From NCBI GenBank assembly GCA_030622265.1, contig JAUXGG010000135.1:1-5575 (forward strand): a DNA stretch of 5,575 nucleotides. The letters are read 5' to 3'. Shown in pieces: positions 1 through 4,393 of the stretch (positions within the stretch are counted from its first letter, which is position 1; each line of letters begins with the position of its first letter). The notes beneath the pieces are model-generated. The model saw nothing but the letters and a program-made list of their open reading frames with translations. It was not told the origin of the DNA and did not search any database. This DNA is from Candidatus Eiseniibacteriota bacterium (GTDB lineage: Bacteria > Arandabacterota > Arandabacteria > Arandabacterales > Arandabacteraceae). A program made the translations under genes and the position numbers.

Positions 1-555
1 CCCCAGGAGGAAAATGTCGATCCTGCCTTCCCGGTTACCGCCCGCAATGTGGTGGAGATGGGCATGTCAGCATCGCTCGGCCCGTTCCTGCGCCTGTCCG
101 CCCGGCAGAGGTCTCAGGTGGATAATGCCCTTTCCCTGATGGGAATGGAGCAGCTCGCCGGGCGGAACATTGGCGAGCTTTCGGGCGGGCAGAAGCAGCG
201 GGTCTTCATTGCCAGGGCCCTCGTCTGTGAGCCCAGGCTCCTCCTCCTGGACGAGCCCACCACCGGAGTGGACGCGGCCGCCAGAGACGAGTTCTCGAGA
301 CTGCTCCAGAGCCTGATGGATGAGATGCGGCTCACCATCCTGCTCGCATCACACGACCTGGAGGTGGTTCCCTCGCGGGTCGACGAGATCATCTGCATCA
401 ACCAGAAGGTGTTTGTGCATGCAGAGCCGGACGAGGTCAGGCATTCGGACGTGTTCAGAGAAGCTTATGGCTGCGAGCTGGAGTTCATGATGCACGGCCG
501 GTATCCCCACAGGGTGGTCGAGCAACACCCGGATGAGGAACATGATGATCGGTGA
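1..555 (+). CDS. Metal ABC transporter ATP-binding protein (ZnuC/MntB-like), 5' end outside window
   Basis: This is the ATPase subunit of a transition-metal importer; it hydrolyses ATP on the cytoplasmic face to drive the permease encoded next. The reading frame is open from base 1, so the true start and the Walker A motif lie upstream; the GTG at 49 is only an internal codon. In the visible 184 residues, Q2 is the Q-loop glutamine, followed by the FPVTARNVVEMG segment typical of the zinc/manganese (ZnuC, MntB, TroB) branch. The ABC signature LSGGQ is at 60-64, Walker B LLLLDE at 80-85, the D-loop GVD follows, and the H-loop histidine is H118 (SHD). The last 20 residues hold four histidines (165, 170, 176, 181) and six acidic residues. 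The 3' end overlaps the permease gene. The family is clear from sequence; the metal (Zn, Mn or Fe) is not, so no symbol is given. Confidence 0.95.
   Translation, partial: PQEENVDPAFPVTARNVVEMGMSASLGPFLRLSARQRSQVDNALSLMGMEQLAGRNIGELSGGQKQRVFIARALVCEPRLLLLDEPTTGVDAAARDEFSRLLQSLMDEMRLTILLASHDLEVVPSRVDEIICINQKVFVHAEPDEVRHSDVFREAYGCELEFMMHGRYPHRVVEQHPDEEHDDR
535..538 (+). promoter_or_regulatory. Ribosome binding site of the permease gene, inside the ATPase gene
   Basis: GAGG at 535-538 lies six bases before the ATG at 545. The in-frame ATG at 533 has no purine-rich site upstream, and the ATG at 542 would be only three bases from GAGG. This favours 545 as the start and implies translational coupling with the ATPase gene, which ends at 555. 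Confidence 0.5.
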
Positions 556-1375
556 AATGTTGAGTTTCCCGTTTTTTCAACGTGCCCTGCTGGGCGGACT
601 GATGATCGCGGTCATGCTTTCATTTCTTTCCTTCTTCGTGGTCTTGAAGAGAATATCCTTTATCGGGGTCGGGATTTCGCATTCGGCGCTGGGCGGCGTG
701 GCCATCGGGTTGGCGCTGGGTCTCAGCCCTACGCTCACCACCACCATTTTCTGCGTCGGGGTGGCGCTCCTGATCGGCTATATATCGCGGAAGGGCAATG
801 TGAGAGAGGATACGGCCATCGGGATCACCTTCTCAGGCACCATGGCCCTGGGGGTGACGGTGATAGCCCTTTCGGGAAGTTATATGTCCAGTCTCTTCTC
901 TTACCTCTTCGGCAGCATCCTGTCCATCAGCGTGGCTGACATCCGGCTCATAGCGATCTACTGCGCCGCCATCATCATTCTCATATCGGCCTTCTTCAAG
1001 CACCTGCTGCATGCGAGCTTCAACGAGGAGGTTGCGAAGGTCACGGGAATACATGTGGAGTTCCTTCACTATATGCTGCTCGTACTGATCTCCATGGCGA
1101 TTGTTGCTTCTATCAAGCTGGTCGGGATCGTCCTGGTTTCCGCATTGCTGGTGTTGCCGGCGGCAACGGCCAATCTCATCGCGCGCACCTACGGGAAAGT
1201 GCTTGCCTTTTCTGTTCTTTCCAGTATCGTCTCACTCGTGATCGGACTCATGCTCTCATACAGCCTTGATCTGCCGTCAGGCGCGACCATAGTCCTGTGC
1301 TCGTGCTGCATCTTCTTTCTGTGTCTCGCGGTGTCCCGCCTACGGGGCCGGCTGAGACCTACCCCCGGAGGTTAG
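545..1375 (+). CDS. Metal ABC transporter permease, ABC-3 family (ZnuB/TroC-like)
   Basis: This integral inner-membrane subunit forms the channel of the metal importer powered by the preceding ATPase. The 276 residues (280 if the ATG at 533 is used) are strongly hydrophobic, with about eight or nine membrane segments, for example residues ~9-33, ~130-151, ~172-191, ~218-240 and ~246-264. Family hallmarks are FFQRALLGG near the start, GISHSALGG around H46, YLFGSIL at ~120-126, the cytoplasmic coupling segment NEEVAKVTG at ~160-168, and VGIVLVSALLVLPAATAN at ~193-210. Length is normal for the family. The gene overlaps the ATPase gene by 11 bases and ends one base before the next start, so the three are surely one operon. 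An oddity is four cysteines (252, 254, 255, 260) in the last membrane helix. The metal is unresolved. The start is uncertain among ATGs at 533, 542, 545 and 557; 545 has the best-spaced ribosome binding site. Confidence 0.93.
   Translation: MIGEMLSFPFFQRALLGGLMIAVMLSFLSFFVVLKRISFIGVGISHSALGGVAIGLALGLSPTLTTTIFCVGVALLIGYISRKGNVREDTAIGITFSGTMALGVTVIALSGSYMSSLFSYLFGSILSISVADIRLIAIYCAAIIILISAFFKHLLHASFNEEVAKVTGIHVEFLHYMLLVLISMAIVASIKLVGIVLVSALLVLPAATANLIARTYGKVLAFSVLSSIVSLVIGLMLSYSLDLPSGATIVLCSCCIFFLCLAVSRLRGRLRPTPGG
1367..1372 (+). promoter_or_regulatory. Ribosome binding site of the propeller lipoprotein gene
   Basis: GGAGGT at 1367-1372 is a near-perfect Shine-Dalgarno sequence four bases before the ATG at 1377. 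It overlaps the last codons of the permease gene, which fixes this start and supports coupled translation. Confidence 0.8.
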
Positions 1376-1376
1376 C

Positions 1377-2813
1377 ATGCGACGAAAGTGCCTTCTTCTT
1401 CTAGCGGTTATTGTCGTTGCGTGTTCAGGCCAGTCACAGACGCCGGACGGCACATCGGCTACCAGATTCGAGAGGCTTTATGTCCCGCAAGAGCACTCCC
1501 AGATCGTGGTCTATGCCCGGGCCTTGAGCCCCATCTCTCTTCCCCTGACCTGGAGAATCAGGAAGGTGGTCCTCAACCGGGCCGACGGAAGCCGGGTGGG
1601 AATCCCCCGCTCCGAGACCTCGGTTAGCCTGAGCGGCATCCAGGGTGGCCAGAAGCTCCTGCTGGTGTCGGAGGCCGATGCCGGGGATTTCAGCGGGCTG
1701 TCCATCTTCACCGATGATGTGGTGAGTGAAGTAACCGGCGAATCGGTGCCTACGGAATCTCGCATCGTGACGATCGATCATAGTTTCACGATTGTCCCTG
1801 GAAACACCAAGACCCTGAATGTGCTGATCGACTGGAAGTATACCGGGGATCTCCGCCGGACCGCGGAGCTCAACCTCAAGCCCGAGTTCTCCATCGAGGA
1901 GGAAATACCGAGCCGCACAAGGCGGCTGATCTATGTGTCAAATGAGACATCATCGAATATCTCGGTGATCGACCGGGAACTCAAGAGGGTGATTCACAAT
2001 GTCTTCGTCGGCTCCAAACCCTTCGCGCTCTCTGCCGACCAGCGCAGAAAGAAGGTGCTCATAGCCGACCGCCAGGATGGGGTGCTCTATGTGATTGACA
2101 TGGTAGGCAGCCAGCTCACGAGGGCGATCGAGCTCGAGTTCGTGGACGAGCCAGTCCACATCGAGCCCATACCCTCGGAGGATGTTTACCTGGTCTTGAA
2201 TTACGGCAGCCACAAGGTCTACATAATGGACTCCTTCACAGCGGAGATCCTGGAGACCATCGATGTACCGGAAAATCCTATAGACGCGGTGTATTCGCCG
2301 CGCTACAACCGGGCTTTCATCCTGTGCAAGAGATGGGGAATGCTCGCGGTGCTTGACTTCTCAAAACGTCCGGTCGTGGACGACACTTTGATCCGGGTCG
2401 AACAGCAGCCGATGGGGCTCGCGATCGATGACACAAAGGAATGGCTCTTCATCTCCAACAGCGGCTCGATCGATTTTACCGTTTTCGAGATACGGCGAAT
2501 GGCAGTCGAGAGGACCATCCCCATCGGAACCGGCGGCGGGGATGTGGCATTCGACCCGTCGAGCAGGCGGCTATACATAGGCATGCTTGACACCAATGAG
2601 GTCCTGTGCCTCGATCCCTTCACGGGGGTCATGGTCTTCCGGACGAGCCTGCCGACCAGACCGGGTAGGATGTATTTCGAGGCCGATGAGATGAAGCTCT
2701 ATGTGACCTTGCCTGAGAGCAATGCCGTCGCCGTCATCGATCCGATTGCTCAACGGATAAGCCACTGGATCGAGACCGGCCTGGGGCCCACATCCGTTAC
2801 CGCCGGGTTTTAG
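1377..2813 (+). CDS. Lipoprotein with DUF4382-like domain and seven-bladed YVTN-type beta-propeller
   Basis: Predicted exported, lipid-anchored protein of 478 residues; its function is not known. Residues 1-16 form a short signal peptide (MRRK, a hydrophobic core, then lipobox VVAC), so C16 is the likely lipidated residue. Residues ~30-175 resemble DUF4382-type domains: a beta-rich stretch ending in FTIVPGNTKTLNVLIDW (137-153) and LKPEF (167-171). From ~183 to the end, seven repeats of about 40 residues can be lined up, opening at ~184 (LIYVSN), 227 (VLIADR), 270 (VYLVLN), 314 (FILCKR), 357 (LFISNS), 399 (LYIGML) and 441 (LYVTLP). Most continue with a V-x-V/I-I/L-D strand and a (R/E)xI turn, as in YVTN/YncE-like propellers. 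Seven blades make a complete ring. The propeller holds only four histidines (207, 261, 279, 463). The gene begins one base after the permease stop, so it is probably co-expressed with the metal importer; a role in metal binding or delivery is inference only. It could instead be an unrelated surface-binding lipoprotein. Confidence 0.9.
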   Translation: MRRKCLLLLAVIVVACSGQSQTPDGTSATRFERLYVPQEHSQIVVYARALSPISLPLTWRIRKVVLNRADGSRVGIPRSETSVSLSGIQGGQKLLLVSEADAGDFSGLSIFTDDVVSEVTGESVPTESRIVTIDHSFTIVPGNTKTLNVLIDWKYTGDLRRTAELNLKPEFSIEEEIPSRTRRLIYVSNETSSNISVIDRELKRVIHNVFVGSKPFALSADQRRKKVLIADRQDGVLYVIDMVGSQLTRAIELEFVDEPVHIEPIPSEDVYLVLNYGSHKVYIMDSFTAEILETIDVPENPIDAVYSPRYNRAFILCKRWGMLAVLDFSKRPVVDDTLIRVEQQPMGLAIDDTKEWLFISNSGSIDFTVFEIRRMAVERTIPIGTGGGDVAFDPSSRRLYIGMLDTNEVLCLDPFTGVMVFRTSLPTRPGRMYFEADEMKLYVTLPESNAVAVIDPIAQRISHWIETGLGPTSVTAGF

Positions 2814-3011
2814 AGGCCGGGGCCCCACACGCGTGTTCGGTTTGAGAGCAGACCCCTATTCAGCCTGACCTTCAGACAATATGCCTCTGATGCAGTGGAA
2901 TCCCGGTGACTGGAGATTCTCTCCATAGTTCGGCAAGCCTTGCCTCAATTGTGGAACACTTCTCTGAATCGCATCTCTACGTGTACGCGGAGGATTCCTT
3001 GCTGCGACCCA
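2814..3011. other. Intergenic stretch with no recognised gene
   Basis: No reading frame here resembles a protein I recognise on either strand. It holds a GC-rich palindromic stretch GGGGCCCC (2819-2826), a perfect palindrome ACACGCGTGT (2827-2836), and a six-base-pair hairpin TGGAGA/TCTCCA with a three-base loop (2911-2925). None is followed by a T-run, so no convincing intrinsic terminator is visible after the lipoprotein gene. Its right border is where similarity to an IS3 transposase begins. Confidence 0.55.
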
Positions 3012-3116
3012 AGCCGGCGGCTGCTCGATCCGATCGGACACATACCACCAGCAGAGTACGAGGAGGTGTACTACCAGAGGCAGGAGGCTCCAGTCATGGT
3101 GGCCGGAGTTACGTAA
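3012..3116 (+). pseudogene. IS3-family transposase, C-terminal fragment
   Basis: Frame 3 reads SRRLLDPIGHIPPAEYEE, then VYYQRQEAPVMVAGVT and a TAA stop (3114-3116). This matches the well-known C-terminal end of IS3-family transposases (OrfB, DDE type), which run W-F-N-x-R-R-L-x-x-x-I-G-x-I-P-P-A-E-x-E and then a YY-x-x-Q tail ending near a VAG/AMAA motif. Upstream of 3012 the same frame reads cysteine- and arginine-rich residues with no resemblance to the catalytic domain, so the DDE motif is missing and no functional transposase can be made. The match is from family knowledge, not from a search. Confidence 0.8.
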
Positions 3117-3119
3117 CCA

Positions 3120-3146
3120 GGTCTCCGGAAGACCCGGGACGGTTCA
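3120..3146 (-). repeat. Right terminal inverted repeat of the IS3-family remnant
   Basis: Read inward on the minus strand from 3146, the sequence begins TGAACCGTCCCGGGTC and continues through TTCCGGAGACC to 3120. This closely resembles the TGAACCGCCCCGGG-type ends I know for many IS3-family elements, and it sits four bases after the transposase stop. It also contains a small internal hairpin, GGTCT/AGACC. No partner left repeat is seen in the window. Confidence 0.65.
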
Positions 3147-3163
3147 GAGACAGCAGGGGATGG

Positions 3164-4219
3164 TCATCTGAACATAGCCTTGATGCTTCCCCAGGAGGTT
3201 GGCTCGGTAGCTTCCAGACAATCGTCTTCATTAAGACCCTGAGTGTGAGTTGAATCCACCCAGGGGGAATAGACCACTTCTCCCTCCAAGATCGCTGAGA
3301 AGTCAGGGCAGCTACTTCCCCAGTAGTTATACTGAGCCACCAGGAACGCCTGACCCCCCGAATGACTATAGGAGATGTGGACGCCACCGTTGTCATAGAA
3401 GTCATTTGCGTCCCATAACACCTTTCCACCATTGAAATCAGGTGCTGCAAGAGGAGGATCAGCATAGACCAGCACACCTATGTCATCATTATGGGCAATG
3501 ATGTTCCTGGCACAATTACCGCCACAGTGACCCGAGTACCAGAGGCCATAGAAACGGCAATACGTTACCTCGTTCCCGTAGAGCATGGGGCAGGAATCAT
3601 CAAACAGGGCACCAATATTGCAGTCAGTGATCACATTATCCTCGAAGAAGGGACTGCCGACCTCAATAGTCTGATAGCAGTGGATCCCGAAGGCGCAGTT
3701 CCGGATGATGTTGTTCCGAAACGCAGGCAGCCACCATTTCGAGGAGGCACCTTCTATGTTTATCCCGTGGTGAAATCGCTCGATTATGCAGTTCTCAACA
3801 ACCACGTTTGTGCAGTGGTAGCAGAAAACCCCATATGTCAAAGAAGGGGGATGCCCACAGTCGGGCCCTGACCCAAACCGAACTGTAAAACCGGATACCG
3901 AGGCACGTTCAGAATCCAAAAAGACGAACCCTGTGCTGCTGTTACACACCTCTATAATCGTGGCTTCGGGTCCTTCTTCACTCACGAGGTGTTCCTCAGG
4001 ACCTGGGCTGATACCGGCCTCGGGGTAGGTCCCGGGTGCCACAAGAACAGTATCACCTGGGGATGCAGAACCCAGTCCAGCCCTGATGGTGGCGCACTCT
4101 GACGGGACACGCCAGGTGCGGGCATCGACACCAGAGATAGAGAAAAGCACTATCGCCAACACCAACAGCCCAGCGGAAGCTCCGGCGTGCAGTTCTCTGC
4201 CAACCCAGAACCTATCCAT
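3164..4219 (-). CDS. Secreted cysteine-rich right-handed beta-helix (PbH1 repeat) protein
   Basis: Predicted exported protein of 351 residues; function unknown. Residues 1-33 form a signal peptide (MDRFWVGRELHAG, hydrophobic core GLLVLAIVLFSISG, cleavage probably after VDA). Next comes the common beta-helix opening TIRAGLGSASPGDTVLVAPG with TYPE (~44-67). Parallel beta-helix (pectin-lyase-fold) rungs follow, at ~107-115 (VSGFTVRFG), 138-157 (NVVVENCIIERFHHGINIEG), 168-183, 192-209, 214-233, 236-253 and 268-285. The fold is capped by YNYWG (297-301) and YSPW (317-320), usual for this class. There are 15 cysteines, several at equivalent places in successive rungs, and the C-terminus ends PTSWGSIKAMFR. 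The start at 4219 is chosen over an upstream ATG at 4258 because a strong ribosome binding site precedes it and the predicted transcript begins inside the longer version. The gene stands alone and is lower in GC (~54%) than its neighbours. It may be a surface or extracellular carbohydrate-related or structural protein; no lyase active site can be assigned. Confidence 0.85.
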   Translation of the reverse strand: MDRFWVGRELHAGASAGLLVLAIVLFSISGVDARTWRVPSECATIRAGLGSASPGDTVLVAPGTYPEAGISPGPEEHLVSEEGPEATIIEVCNSSTGFVFLDSERASVSGFTVRFGSGPDCGHPPSLTYGVFCYHCTNVVVENCIIERFHHGINIEGASSKWWLPAFRNNIIRNCAFGIHCYQTIEVGSPFFEDNVITDCNIGALFDDSCPMLYGNEVTYCRFYGLWYSGHCGGNCARNIIAHNDDIGVLVYADPPLAAPDFNGGKVLWDANDFYDNGGVHISYSHSGGQAFLVAQYNYWGSSCPDFSAILEGEVVYSPWVDSTHTQGLNEDDCLEATEPTSWGSIKAMFR

Positions 4220-4226
4220 TTCAGGA

Positions 4227-4233
4227 CTCCTCC
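4227..4233 (-). promoter_or_regulatory. Ribosome binding site of the beta-helix gene
   Basis: On the minus strand GGAGGAG is followed by seven bases and then the ATG at 4219. The alternative ATG at 4258 has no purine-rich site before it. This site decides the start. Confidence 0.85.
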
Positions 4234-4248
4234 GATGATCCCTGTCTA

Positions 4249-4277
4249 ATGATAACATGGGACGTGTTCGCCGTCAG
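4249..4277 (-). promoter_or_regulatory. Probable sigma70-type promoter of the beta-helix gene
   Basis: On the minus strand, CTGACG (4277-4272; four of six match TTGACA) is separated by 17 bases from TATCAT (4254-4249; five of six match TATAAT). The -10 is preceded by TGT, an extended -10 element. Transcription would start near 4242, giving a leader of about 23 bases that contains the ribosome binding site. This indicates that the beta-helix gene is transcribed on its own rather than only by read-through from the pump gene. Confidence 0.6.
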
Positions 4278-4393
4278 CACAATCCGGACACGGAAGGGGT
4301 ATAATCTAAGCTGCACTTCGAGGGGCCGAGGACCTCGCTCACGTTCCAAGCAAGTGACGCAGTCGCAACCTGGGGATCCGGATCACAAAGACA

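Larger units (their letters stand above)
3012..3146 (+). mobile_element. 3' remnant of an IS3-family insertion sequence
   Basis: The segment carries the last ~34 codons of an IS3-family transposase (3012-3116), then a short non-coding tail and a terminal repeat ending in TTCA at 3146, the layout of the right end of these elements. The 5' transposase part and the left terminal repeat are absent, and no matching TGAACCG sequence is found to the left within the window. The element is a decayed or deleted relic, not mobile by itself. Without the left end the target-site duplication cannot be tested. The left border is where recognisable similarity stops, not a proven junction. Confidence 0.75.

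Noticed and set aside
2911..2925. Hairpin TGGAGA-TTC-TCTCCA considered as an intrinsic terminator
   Set aside because: The stem is only six pairs with moderate GC, and no T-tract follows on either strand.
2856..3041. Short minus-strand open frame of 61 codons
   Set aside because: It resembles no known protein, has no ribosome binding site, and its upstream part is antisense to the transposase remnant.
3103..3128. Inverted repeat CCGGAG...CTCCGG around the palindrome GTTACGTAAC, considered as a terminator or operator
   Set aside because: It covers the transposase stop codon and the inner edge of the IS terminal repeat and lacks a T-run, so it is more simply explained as IS sequence.
2906..3253. 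Open frame of 115 codons on the plus strand starting with GTG
   Set aside because: It has no ribosome binding site, uninformative low-complexity residues, overlaps the IS3 transposase remnant in a different frame, and runs into the antisense of the beta-helix gene.
4256..4258. Upstream ATG as the start of the beta-helix gene
   Set aside because: It has no ribosome binding site, lies upstream of the predicted transcript start, and puts charged residues before an already complete signal peptide.
4300..4305. Perfect TATAAT on the plus strand
   Set aside because: No -35-like hexamer lies at suitable spacing (the bases there are GCACAA), and no plus-strand gene follows; it would only run antisense to the pump gene.
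4327..4384. CGAGG-A-CCTCG and GATCCGGATC palindromes downstream of the pump gene considered as terminators
   Set aside because: Short stems without T-runs in either direction; likely chance in GC-rich sequence.
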